Assembly: GCA_003388555.1 (NCBI GenBank) | Contig: QQVD01000043.1 | Span: forward strand, 124,001-188,000 | Source of the DNA: Acidobacteriota bacterium | GTDB taxonomy: Bacteria; Acidobacteriota; Thermoanaerobaculia; Multivoradales; Multivoraceae | Direction of reading: 5' to 3' | Length of the DNA stretch: 64,000 nucleotides | In this document: positions 17,566 through 25,360 of the stretch, piece after piece | How the letters are laid out: each line of letters starts with the position of its first letter | How positions within the stretch are numbered: the first letter of the stretch is position 1 | Translations under genes and position numbers: made by a program | The notes under the pieces: model-generated | Databases searched by the model: none | Told to the model about the DNA's origin: nothing | What the model saw: only the letters and a program-made list of their open reading frames with translations

Positions 17566-18645
17566 CTACGTCCTCGCCGCGGCGACCGCCTTGCGCAGCG
17601 CGAGGAACTCGCCGATGTTCTCCATCGTCAGCAGGCCGACCAGGCGGTCGTGGTCGACCACCGGGAAGGAGCGCTGGGGGGTGGAGGCGAGCAGCTCGAA
17701 GACGGTGGAGACCATGTCGCGCCGGTCGACGGTCACGCAGCCGGCCAGGGTCAGCTCGCCGATCGGGCCGTCGACGCGGCCGGCGCGCAGGGCGTCGATC
17801 AGGTCGGCCTGGGTGAGCAGGCAGGCGCGACCGTCGTCGTAGAGCACCGGGAAGTCCTTCTGCGAGCCGGCGATGGTGAGCTCGGCGGCACGCGAGAGCG
17901 GCTCGCTGGGGCGCAGGACGTGGAACTCGGTGAGCATCACGTCGCCGATCGAGACGTCGCGCAGCGCCTCGCTGACCTGCAGGTGACTGGACTCGGAGCT
18001 GGCGCCGATCCAGACGAAGAAGGCGATGAAGATGAGGAAGGGATTGACCAGCAGGCCGACGAAGCCGAACACCAGGGCGAGGGCCTGGCCGAGGCCGGCG
18101 GCGATGCGGGTGGCGCGCAGCCGATCGAGGCGCATCGCCAGCACCGCGCGCAGCACCCGGCCGCCGTCCATCGGAAAAGCCGGGATCATGTTGAAGACCA
18201 CCAGGAAGACGTTGAGCACCGCGAGGCGCTGCAGGAAGTGGCTGTCGACGATGTTCAGCTCGCTGGTCGGGATCCACTGGCCGGCGAAGAGCAGGAAGAA
18301 GACGAGGCCGAGCGCGATCACCACGTTGACGGCCGGGCCGGCGAGCGCCACCACCAGCTCCTGCACCGGCTTGTCGGGCATGCGCTCGAGCCGCGCCACG
18401 CCGCCGATCGGCAGCAGCGTGATGTCGCGCGTCTGGATGCCGTAGCGGCGCGCCGCCAGAGCGTGGCCGTACTCGTGCAGCACCACACAGAGGAAGATGG
18501 CGAGCACGAAGAGCAGCCCGTCCGCCATCTGGGCGAGACCCTGGCCGCGGTACTGCAGGGCGACCCAGAGCAGGATGAGGAAGAAGGTGGCGTGCACCCG
18601 CACCTCGATGCCGAGGAGGCGGGCGAGGCGGAACGACCAGCGCAT
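17566..18645 (-). CDS. M50 site-2 protease family protein with CBS domains
   Basis: A 359-residue membrane metalloprotease of the SpoIVFB/S2P type. The zinc site HEYGH (H57, E58, H61) lies in a TM helix, and the third ligand Asp160 is in the FNMIPAFPMDGGRVLR motif. Six TM helices are predicted over 18-225. The C-terminal region (about 230-355) holds a pair of CBS domains that usually sense adenine nucleotides and gate activity. ATG at 18645 has GAGGA 9 nt upstream; the frame is open to 18876 but without a signal, and that part is antisense-like to the dimethylargininase tail. Substrates of such proteases are membrane-bound regulators; none can be named here. Confidence 0.92.
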   Translation of the reverse strand: MRWSFRLARLLGIEVRVHATFFLILLWVALQYRGQGLAQMADGLLFVLAIFLCVVLHEYGHALAARRYGIQTRDITLLPIGGVARLERMPDKPVQELVVALAGPAVNVVIALGLVFFLLFAGQWIPTSELNIVDSHFLQRLAVLNVFLVVFNMIPAFPMDGGRVLRAVLAMRLDRLRATRIAAGLGQALALVFGFVGLLVNPFLIFIAFFVWIGASSESSHLQVSEALRDVSIGDVMLTEFHVLRPSEPLSRAAELTIAGSQKDFPVLYDDGRACLLTQADLIDALRAGRVDGPIGELTLAGCVTVDRRDMVSTVFELLASTPQRSFPVVDHDRLVGLLTMENIGEFLALRKAVAAART

Positions 18646-18697
18646 CGGGGGTCCTCGTTCAGTGGCGCGACGTGACGGCTGAAGTGCCGACGTCGCC

Positions 18698-19534
18698 TCA
18701 GGGTTCGGTGGCGGCGGGCGGGCGGATGGTCCCAGGCCGGAAGAGGATGCTGCAGCAGGTGAGCCCCGCCTCGGCCTTGGCGAGCTCGTCGGCGACCACC
18801 GTGTCGACCCGCAGGCCGTGGGCGCGCAGACGCTCGGCGGTGCGCGGAGCCGCGGCGGAGACCAGCACTTGGCCACCGATCTCGAGCGCGTTCGCTGCTC
18901 CCGGCTCGGCGGCGTCGGTCTCGAGCACCTCGAAGCCTCGGCTCCGGAACGGCTCGGCCTCGATGAGCCGTGGGTCGAGCAGGAGCGTGTCCTCGCCGAC
19001 GCAGGTCACCGCGGTCTTGAGGTGCAGACAGCGTGACAGCTCGACCGCCTCCACCGAGTACTGCCACGGCGCCACCGCGTCGGCGAGCTGACGCAGCCCG
19101 TCGACGTTGGTGCGCCCGCCGACGCCGACGAAGAGCCGCCGGCCGCAGTGCAGCACGTCGCCGCCGTCGAGCGTGCCCGGCGCCGCGATGTGCGACAGCG
19201 GTCGGTGCCCGGTCAGCGCCGCCTCCACGGCAGCCACCTCGGGGCGCCTCGAGGCGACGCCCGGCCGGGTCAGCACCGCCACCTCGTCGAGCACCACGGC
19301 GCAGTCCTCGACGAACACCGCGTCGGGCAGCTCGTCGGCGGTGGGCAGGGCCACGACGTCGCAGCCGAGACGCCGCAGGCGCTCTTCGTAGACCCGGTGC
19401 TGGAAGCGGGCGCGCTCGACGTCGATCGGGCGGCGCTCGAGGTGGGTCAGCTCGCAGCGGCCGATGCTGGCGCTCACCGGCCGCGTCAGGGCGACCAGGC
19501 GCGCCGCGGGCCGGGGGGCAGGGTCGGCGGACAT
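18698..19534 (-). CDS. Dimethylargininase (DDAH)-like amidinotransferase-fold hydrolase
   Basis: A 278-residue member of the pentein fold. DDAHs hydrolyse N-omega-methylated arginines to citrulline and methylamines. Recognisable elements are the N-terminal ALTRPVSAS, the substrate-binding DAVFVEDCAVV (about 71-81), GTLDGGDVL (120-128), the catalytic His171 in HLKTAVT, and the nucleophilic cysteine in the C-terminal LTCCS (Cys260/261). Length matches bacterial DDAHs. It lies 52 bp upstream of the M50 protease in the same direction. No signal peptide; cytoplasmic. Arginine deiminase is less likely given the size and motif spacing. Confidence 0.9.
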   Translation of the reverse strand: MSADPAPRPAARLVALTRPVSASIGRCELTHLERRPIDVERARFQHRVYEERLRRLGCDVVALPTADELPDAVFVEDCAVVLDEVAVLTRPGVASRRPEVAAVEAALTGHRPLSHIAAPGTLDGGDVLHCGRRLFVGVGGRTNVDGLRQLADAVAPWQYSVEAVELSRCLHLKTAVTCVGEDTLLLDPRLIEAEPFRSRGFEVLETDAAEPGAANALEIGGQVLVSAAAPRTAERLRAHGLRVDTVVADELAKAEAGLTCCSILFRPGTIRPPAATEP

Positions 19535-19655
19535 GTGCGGAGTCTAAGCCCCGCCGGCCGGGAACGAGAGCGCCGCGGTCGGCTCGAGGCCGATGCCGCG
19601 GCGCCGGGAGTCGCCAGAGAAGAGAGAGGTCGAGCGAGGCGAGCGCTGCGTCGAC

Positions 19656-20816
19656 TCAGTCTTCGCCGTCGTCTGGGCAGAGGTCTTCCGGGCTCCACAC
19701 GCAGAGCGCTTCACGTAGCGCCTCGACGTCGTCGATGCCGCAGGCCGGATCGTCGAGCACCTCGAGCGAGTCTCCGACGCAGGTGACCTCCTCGCGTTCG
19801 CCGGTCGGCTCGCCGTCCTCGAACTTGGTCGCCAGAACGAAGCCGGTGCCTGGCAGGTAGTACTTGTTCTCGCTCTCCCCCGGATCGTGGGGGTTCGCCT
19901 CGAAGGTGCGCAGGCAGCCGCCGGCGCACGGTGCGAAGGCGACGTCGCCGCCCTCGGCCGCCGACGGCGTCGCGGCGAGATCGAGGTACTCGACGTAGTC
20001 CTCCGCCTCGTCGCTGGCCATCTCCTGGCGGTCCCCTTCGCCCGGCACCGGGAACCTGCGCACCAGGACGCCGGCGAGAGCGAAATCGCTGTCGTGGGCG
20101 AACGAGCCGTCGGTGTTGTCGATCAGGCCGTCCTCGATCTCGTAGGTGTTCTCGCCGCAGTAGTAGACGTCGCCATCGATGTGCTGGGCGTACCAGTCCT
20201 GTGTGACCTCGATCGGCTCGTAGGAGACCTCGCCGTCCTCGATCTCGACCTCGAAGACGAGATCGCGCACGACGCGGCAGGGCAGACCCCCGACGTCGCG
20301 CACCTCGTCGGTGTTGGTGACCACGGTGACCTCGCCATCGGCCAGGATCACGTGGGTGTGACCGGCGTCGAGCGGCCAGTAGGGGTTCGGCTCCACGCTG
20401 TCGCCGATGTCTTCGGGGTCGACGAAGTCGTCCGCCTCGATCTCCGGCGTGAAGCGCGCTTCGCCGACCAGCTCGCAGATCTCCATGCGGGCGTCGAAGA
20501 CCTCCTCGCACTCGTTGCGGCGTTCGTCGCGCTCGAAGCGGACCTCGTCGCGGCAGTCGCGCTGGTCTTCCGAGGCGACCACGTAGGCGCAGTTCGCCAG
20601 TCCGACCAGATAGTCGTCGCGGCGGTCGTTGTTGCACGCCAGCCGCATGAGCTGGGCGTGGGCGCTGCAGGCGCCGGCTCCGGCCGGCAACGCGGCGTCG
20701 ACCAGGTCGAGGCCGGGCAGGTCCTGGCCGAGCGCCGGAGTCAGAGCGAGCAGGCCGGTCAGCGTCGACGCCGAGAGCAGGCGCGCAAAGAGCGATCTCG
20801 AGGGCTTCGTGGACAT
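19656..20816 (-). CDS. Secreted cysteine-rich hypothetical protein
   Basis: A 386-residue exported protein with signal peptide (1-30). Residues 48-120 form a charged helical segment with regularly spaced cysteines (LACNNDRRDDYL, CAYVV, DQRDCRDE, RNECEE, EICELVGEARF). Then comes a beta-rich domain starting NPYWPLDAGHTHVI and containing GLPCRVVRDLVFE, TQDWYAQHIDGDVYYCGENT and LPGTGFVLATKFEDG. Proteins with the NPY..PL..G...Y and DWYAQD..GNVWYFGE pattern recur in Acidobacteriota and Proteobacteria, but I know no function. ATG at 20816 has GGAGG 8 nt upstream. The 5' region carries two inverted repeats (20835-20904). The tail is very acidic. Confidence 0.8.
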   Translation of the reverse strand: MSTKPSRSLFARLLSASTLTGLLALTPALGQDLPGLDLVDAALPAGAGACSAHAQLMRLACNNDRRDDYLVGLANCAYVVASEDQRDCRDEVRFERDERRNECEEVFDARMEICELVGEARFTPEIEADDFVDPEDIGDSVEPNPYWPLDAGHTHVILADGEVTVVTNTDEVRDVGGLPCRVVRDLVFEVEIEDGEVSYEPIEVTQDWYAQHIDGDVYYCGENTYEIEDGLIDNTDGSFAHDSDFALAGVLVRRFPVPGEGDRQEMASDEAEDYVEYLDLAATPSAAEGGDVAFAPCAGGCLRTFEANPHDPGESENKYYLPGTGFVLATKFEDGEPTGEREEVTCVGDSLEVLDDPACGIDDVEALREALCVWSPEDLCPDDGED

Positions 20817-20834
20817 CTCTTGGTCCTCCGTGCT

Positions 20835-20904
20835 GCGGTTCGTCGGAACCGCGGAGTAGGTGATCGGGCGCCCTTGGGTTGGTGATCTTCTGCCGGCGCC
20901 CGAT
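20835..20904 (-). promoter_or_regulatory. Two hairpins in the presumed leader of the secreted protein gene
   Basis: A 10-bp perfect inverted repeat (ATCGGGCGCC at 20863-20872 with GGCGCCCGAT at 20895-20904) and a 7-bp hairpin with 4-nt loop (GCGGTTC at 20835-20841, GAACCGC at 20846-20852) precede the GGAGG of the downstream minus-strand gene. They could be an operator plus leader hairpin, or the terminator of the upstream cytochrome gene. No T-tract follows either. I do not match them to a known riboswitch. Confidence 0.4.
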
Positions 20905-20960
20905 GAGATGCCGCTCGCCCCGTTTTCCTTCGCTCCTCTGTGAGCTCGAGTGAGATCGCG

Positions 20961-22328
20961 CTACTCGAACAGCTCCGAAGGCTCGACCTCCGGCGGCACC
21001 GCCAGGGTGACGAAGACGGAGGCCATCTCGTCGGAGGTCTGGCGGCCCCACGGCACGTCGCGACTGGGGTCGGGGTTGTGGGGGTTCTGCTCCGAGTTGT
21101 CCCAGCTGAGCTCGTAGCGGATCGTGTCGCCAGCCTGCAGCGCGAGCGGCTCGGCGAGCTCGTAGGTGATCTGCCAGTTGAAGTCGTAGCGCGGCACCTT
21201 GAGCAGGGCCCGCGGGGCAGAAGCCTCCGCCGGCTCGAGGTACACCTCCGCCGAGCGCCCACGCGAGTGCATGTGGGGCGTCAGCGCCAGCAGTCGCGCC
21301 TCCTGGGCGAGGGTCGCTCGCGTGGTGACCCGGTGGCTTGCCTCGCCCGCCGGGATCCAGATCGAGAAGTTGTCGAGGAACATCGAGACGACCCGCTGTC
21401 GGGGGGCCGCGTCGGCGAACCAGAGGCCGACGCGGCTGCGGTCGTGGACCGCGGTCCCGGACGGTGTGTAGTGCAGGTTGAGCACCAGATCGGCGCCGGC
21501 GGGCAGGAGGCGCGCATGGCCGTCGGGCAGCTCCTGCGGCACGCCGCCTGGCAGGAACGAGGTGAGGAACTCGATGTCGTCGCCGTCGATGCCGGCATCG
21601 GTGCGCGGCCGGGGGCGCTCGGTGATCGGCGAGCCGGGCAGGAAGCTGAGCTCACCGGGCTCGAGAGCCGCGAAGTCCTCGTCCTCGGGGCAGCCCGCCG
21701 AGCAGGCCAGCACGTCGATGTGGTGCACCACCTCGCGGGCCCCCGGCTGCACCTCGATGGCGCGGATCCACCGCGGCTCGGCCAGCCCGCTGGGCAGCCG
21801 CACGTAGACGTAGTCGACGACGCCCTCGGCGGGCACCGGGAACGCCTCGGGCATCTCGACCACCAGGTCCGGCGTGCCGAGACGCCAGCGGTCGTCGGGC
21901 GGTGCCGGAGGCACGGTGACGGAGGCAGAGTCGGGGCCTTCGCCGCGCGGAGCGCCGGCGCGCGCCCATTCGACGAGCCGATCGATCTCCGACGGCTCCA
22001 GCCGGGCGTCGTTGCGGAAGCTGCCGACCTCGGGATCGGCGAACCACGGCGGCATCTCGCGCGCCGCCACCTTGCGCGCGATGGCGCGTGCCCAGGGCCT
22101 CACCTCTTCGTAGCTGCCGAGGGTCATCGGCGCGATGTCGCCGGGTTGGTGGCAGCTGGCGCAGTGCCTGGCGAGGATCGGAGCGATGTCGCCGTAGTCC
22201 GGGGTCTCGAGCGCCGCAACGGGCAGGGCGGCGTACAGCGAGCCGACGATCGCGACGGCGAGGGTACGGATTCTCCTGGTCTTCTCGGAGGACCGGGGGA
22301 AGGTCCTCGACACGGGGGCCTGATGCAT
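20961..22328 (-). CDS. Secreted c-type cytochrome fused to copper monooxygenase-like domain
   Basis: A 455-residue exported protein. A signal sequence (about 18-40) is followed by a small cytochrome c domain with haem motif CASCHQPG (C56, C59, H60) and an axial methionine candidate in APMTLG or EMPPWF. The remainder has the two-part beta-sandwich look of peptidylglycine/dopamine-type, ascorbate-dependent copper monooxygenases, with REVVHHIDVL and LTPHMHSRG as likely copper-ligand segments and LNLHYTPSG between. Similar fusions are common in Acidobacteriota and Planctomycetota; substrate unknown. ATG at 22328 has a strong GGAGG 7 nt upstream. It is divergent from the acyl-CoA ligase, with 112 bp between starts. 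Confidence 0.85.
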   Translation of the reverse strand: MHQAPVSRTFPRSSEKTRRIRTLAVAIVGSLYAALPVAALETPDYGDIAPILARHCASCHQPGDIAPMTLGSYEEVRPWARAIARKVAAREMPPWFADPEVGSFRNDARLEPSEIDRLVEWARAGAPRGEGPDSASVTVPPAPPDDRWRLGTPDLVVEMPEAFPVPAEGVVDYVYVRLPSGLAEPRWIRAIEVQPGAREVVHHIDVLACSAGCPEDEDFAALEPGELSFLPGSPITERPRPRTDAGIDGDDIEFLTSFLPGGVPQELPDGHARLLPAGADLVLNLHYTPSGTAVHDRSRVGLWFADAAPRQRVVSMFLDNFSIWIPAGEASHRVTTRATLAQEARLLALTPHMHSRGRSAEVYLEPAEASAPRALLKVPRYDFNWQITYELAEPLALQAGDTIRYELSWDNSEQNPHNPDPSRDVPWGRQTSDEMASVFVTLAVPPEVEPSELFE

Positions 22329-22440
22329 CTTCGATCCTCCGGGACTGTGGGCGGCGCGACGCCTCCAACCTCTCCAACGCGTCACGGCGGGCCGGCGCAC
22401 GTGTCCTTTACACTCTCCTGCCAACACCAGGAGACGGGAG

Positions 22441-24090
22441 ATGAACCAGGACGCGGCCACCCGATCGCCCGCCGAGACCGAAAAGACTCTGCCCGCCTGG
22501 AGCTATGTGCCGGCGGACACGTCGCAGCCGATCCTCGACACCACGGTCGGCGGTGTGCTCCGCGACGCCGCGCGGCGCTTCCCCGACAATACGGCGCTGG
22601 TGGAGGGCGTGCCCGACGCGGCGGCGCGGCGGCGCTGGACGTACACCGAGCTGCTCGCCGACTCGGAGCGGGTCGCCAGGGCGCTCGCGACGCGCTTCGC
22701 CAAGGGGGAGAGGGTGGCGGTCTGGGCGCCCAACATCCCCGAGTGGGTTCTGCTCGAGTTCGGCGCCGGCCTCGCTGGGATCGTGCTGGTGACCGTGAAC
22801 CCGGCCTACCAGCCCAAGGAGCTGCGCTACGTGCTCGAGCAGTCGCGCGCCGCCGGCCTCTTCTACCTGCCGGAGTTCCGCGGCAACCCGATGCAGCGCT
22901 CGGTCGAGGCCGTGCGCGGCGACCTGCCCGAGCTGCGCGAAGTGATCTCCTTCGCCGACTGGGAGGCGTTCCTGGCCTCCGCCGCGGAGGACACCGAGCT
23001 GCCCGAGGTGTCGCCCGACGATCCGGTGCAGATCCAGTACACCAGCGGCACCACCGGCTTCCCCAAGGGGGCGCTGCTGCACCACCGCGGCATCACCAAC
23101 AACGCCCGCCTGTGCAGCGGCCGGCTCGACGTGCAGCCGGGCGACGTCTACGTCAACCCGATGCCGCTCTTCCACACCGGCGGCTGCGTGCTCGGCGTGC
23201 TCGGGCCGACCCAGTACGGCGCCACCCACGTGTGCATGATCCAGTTCGATCCCGGGCTGATGCTCGACCTGCTCGAGAGCGAAGGCGGCACCCACATGCT
23301 CGGGGTGCCGACGATGCTGATCGCCTGCATGGAGCATCCCACCTTCGGCCAGCGCAGGCTCGACGCACTGCGCGGCGTCTGCTCGGGCGGCGCCACGGTG
23401 CCGGCCGAGCTGGTGCGACGCATCGAGTCACAGCTCGGCGTCTGGTTCTCGATCGTCTACGGCCAGACCGAGTCGTCGCCGGCGATCACCCTGATGCGCC
23501 CGGACGACTCGGACGAGGACAAGGCGAACACCCTCGGGCCGGCGCTGCCGCAGACCGAGATGAAGGTGATCGATCCGACCACCGGCGCGATCGTCCGCAC
23601 CGGAGAGCAGGGTGAGCTGTGCACCCGCGGCTACCTGGTGATGCTCGAGTACTTCGAGATGCCGGAGCGGACCGCCGAGACGATCGACGAGGACGGCTGG
23701 CTGCACACCGGAGACCTGGTGACCATGGACTCGCGCGGCTACACGGTGATCACCGGACGGCTCAAGGACATGATCATCCGCGGCGGCGAGAACATCTATC
23801 CGCGCGAGATCGAGGAGGTGCTCTTCCAGCACCCCAAGGTCGCCGACGTCGCGGTGGTCGGCCTGCCCGATCCGAAGTGGGGCGAGATCGTCGCCGCCTT
23901 CGTGCGCGATGCCGACCCCGAGTCCCCGGCCGACGACCTCGAGCTGCACGACTACCTGCGGGCACACCTGGCGCCGACCAAGACCCCGAAGCTCTGGTAC
24001 CACGTGCGCGAGTTCCCGCTCACCGGCTCCGGCAAGGTGAAGAAGTTCGCCCTGCGCGAGATGTGGGAGAAGGGCGAGCTGGACGCATAG
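22441..24090 (+). CDS. AMP-binding acyl-CoA ligase (FadD-like)
   Basis: A 549-residue member of the ANL superfamily that activates a carboxylic acid to acyl-AMP and then acyl-CoA. The P-loop-like YTSGTTGFPKG starts near residue 200, the adenylate-binding YGQTESSP near 340, and the hinge region GRLKDMIIRGGENIYPREIE near 439. The conserved C-terminal lysine lies in TGSGKVKKF (about 530). The overall match is to medium/long-chain fatty acyl-CoA synthetases; chain length cannot be read. ATG at 22441 follows GGAGACGGGAG. No other beta-oxidation genes are nearby. It ends 101 bp before a convergent gene, with a palindromic repeat between. Confidence 0.93.
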   Translation: MNQDAATRSPAETEKTLPAWSYVPADTSQPILDTTVGGVLRDAARRFPDNTALVEGVPDAAARRRWTYTELLADSERVARALATRFAKGERVAVWAPNIPEWVLLEFGAGLAGIVLVTVNPAYQPKELRYVLEQSRAAGLFYLPEFRGNPMQRSVEAVRGDLPELREVISFADWEAFLASAAEDTELPEVSPDDPVQIQYTSGTTGFPKGALLHHRGITNNARLCSGRLDVQPGDVYVNPMPLFHTGGCVLGVLGPTQYGATHVCMIQFDPGLMLDLLESEGGTHMLGVPTMLIACMEHPTFGQRRLDALRGVCSGGATVPAELVRRIESQLGVWFSIVYGQTESSPAITLMRPDDSDEDKANTLGPALPQTEMKVIDPTTGAIVRTGEQGELCTRGYLVMLEYFEMPERTAETIDEDGWLHTGDLVTMDSRGYTVITGRLKDMIIRGGENIYPREIEEVLFQHPKVADVAVVGLPDPKWGEIVAAFVRDADPESPADDLELHDYLRAHLAPTKTPKLWYHVREFPLTGSGKVKKFALREMWEKGELDA

Positions 24091-24094
24091 CCTC

Positions 24095-24243
24095 TTACGG
24101 AACGGCCTGTGACCACGCCGAGGTGTCTCCAGACTCCACGCCGAGCGCGAGCCGTCAGGCGCGGTGCGAGCCGCGGATCGTCTGGAGGCCCCTAAGGGGT
24201 GGTCTGTGACCACGCCGAGGTGTCTCCAGACTCCACGCCGTCG
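24095..24243. repeat. Second palindromic repeat array with an orphan tag copy
   Basis: Two copies of the same repeat family as at 11.1-11.5 kb. The right copy has palindrome arms 24181-24204 and 24208-24230 around a TGT loop and encodes the C-terminus of the adjoining gene. The left copy keeps only one good arm (24111-24133). On the minus strand, 24139 down to 24095 still reads VESGDTSAWSQAVP followed by TAA, an orphan tag with its own stop but no gene body. Flanking DNA (about 24134-24160) matches that of the first array. It again lies between convergent genes (acyl-CoA ligase and the tagged protein). Confidence 0.8.
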
Positions 24244-25265
24244 GTGAACAAGAAGTCGCTCGGCACGAAGGCGAAGTCATCGGCCAGGAAGACGGCGCCG
24301 GCGGTTCCCTGCCCCGGGTTCAGGGCGACGAAGATGGCGACGCTCTGAGCTCCATCGGGGGGGAAGGCGGCGACGGCGAACGGCACGAAGAGACCGCTGG
24401 CGAAGGTCTCCCAGGCGTTGAGCTGGGTGTTGCTGGCGATGAGCCCCGGTCCGCTCAGCAGGTTGCCTGCGCAAGCGGTGTCGTCGAAGAAGAGAAACGA
24501 GAGGATGGTGTTGTCGAGTGCCGTCTCGGCCTTCATCCGCACCAACGGCAGGTAGGCGACCGAGGCCTGATGGTCGGCGAGCAGCACGCACTGCGACAGG
24601 AAGGCCGAGCCGTCGCCGGCGACGACGGCGCGCGCGGCGCCGGGCGGCGTGCTGAGGCCGTCGGCGACCCGCGTCCAGGTGCCGCTGTTCTGCGTCCAGC
24701 CGGCCAGGTTGGTGGTGAAATGACCGTTGCTGATCAGGCTGCGGTCGAGGCGCACGGCGTCGAATCGGGTCTGTTCGCCACCGGCGCCGTTGGTGATGGC
24801 GAGGCGTACCCGGGCGCTGGCGGCGCCGCCGGCCGGCACGCCGATGGTGGTGTAGGTGAGGTTCCACTGCGCCGCGTCGGGGGTCTGGTACGGATCGCTC
24901 GCTGCCGCGAGCAGCGATCCACCGCAGGCGGCGGCGGAGAAGAGCTCGATCTCGACCTCGGAGAGGGAGCTGTGTCCGACGGTGATCACCCAAGCGCGCA
25001 GGGCGAGGTCGCTGCCCCCGGGAACTGAGGAGACGTCGACGCACTGGGTGAGCGCGGCGGTTCCGGCTCCCGCCGACGTCGTGCCGGCGGTGCCACCGGG
25101 GCCCGGGATGCCGTCACCGAGGTTGTGCACCCAGGCGCCGCTCTCCTGCGTCCATGAGGTGAGCTGGGCGGAGAAGTCGGGGTTGCGCAGCAGCGTCGCA
25201 TCGCCGGGGACGGCGGCGAGCTGGAGCAGGGTACAGGCGAGGACGGGGAGGAGCAGGCGTCGCAT
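24192..25265 (-). CDS. Secreted protein with duplicated beta-sandwich domain and ESGDT tag
   Basis: A 357-residue exported protein. A signal peptide (1-24) precedes two homologous domains, each opening LLRNPDFSAQLTSWTQESGAW (residues 25-45) or LISNGHFTTNLAGWTQNSGTW (about 177-197). They share later elements such as AALTQCVDV/AFLSQCVLL and are probably carbohydrate-binding-module-like beta-sandwiches of about 150 residues. Function is most likely binding rather than catalysis. The protein ends LFTDGVESGDTSAWSQTTP-stop, with the tag and TAG inside a palindrome. ATG at 25265 follows AAGGAGA. It lies 95 bp downstream of the protease operon in the same direction. Confidence 0.82.
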   Translation of the reverse strand: MRRLLLPVLACTLLQLAAVPGDATLLRNPDFSAQLTSWTQESGAWVHNLGDGIPGPGGTAGTTSAGAGTAALTQCVDVSSVPGGSDLALRAWVITVGHSSLSEVEIELFSAAACGGSLLAAASDPYQTPDAAQWNLTYTTIGVPAGGAASARVRLAITNGAGGEQTRFDAVRLDRSLISNGHFTTNLAGWTQNSGTWTRVADGLSTPPGAARAVVAGDGSAFLSQCVLLADHQASVAYLPLVRMKAETALDNTILSFLFFDDTACAGNLLSGPGLIASNTQLNAWETFASGLFVPFAVAAFPPDGAQSVAIFVALNPGQGTAGAVFLADDFAFVPSDFLFTDGVESGDTSAWSQTTP

Positions 25266-25360
25266 CGGGTCTCCTTGGGCTTCGGAAATCCAGGGTGCCC
25301 GGGGTGGTCGGTCCGGCTCTCACCTCTAGAGGCGCAAGGAGGCGGTGCGGGGGACAGGAG

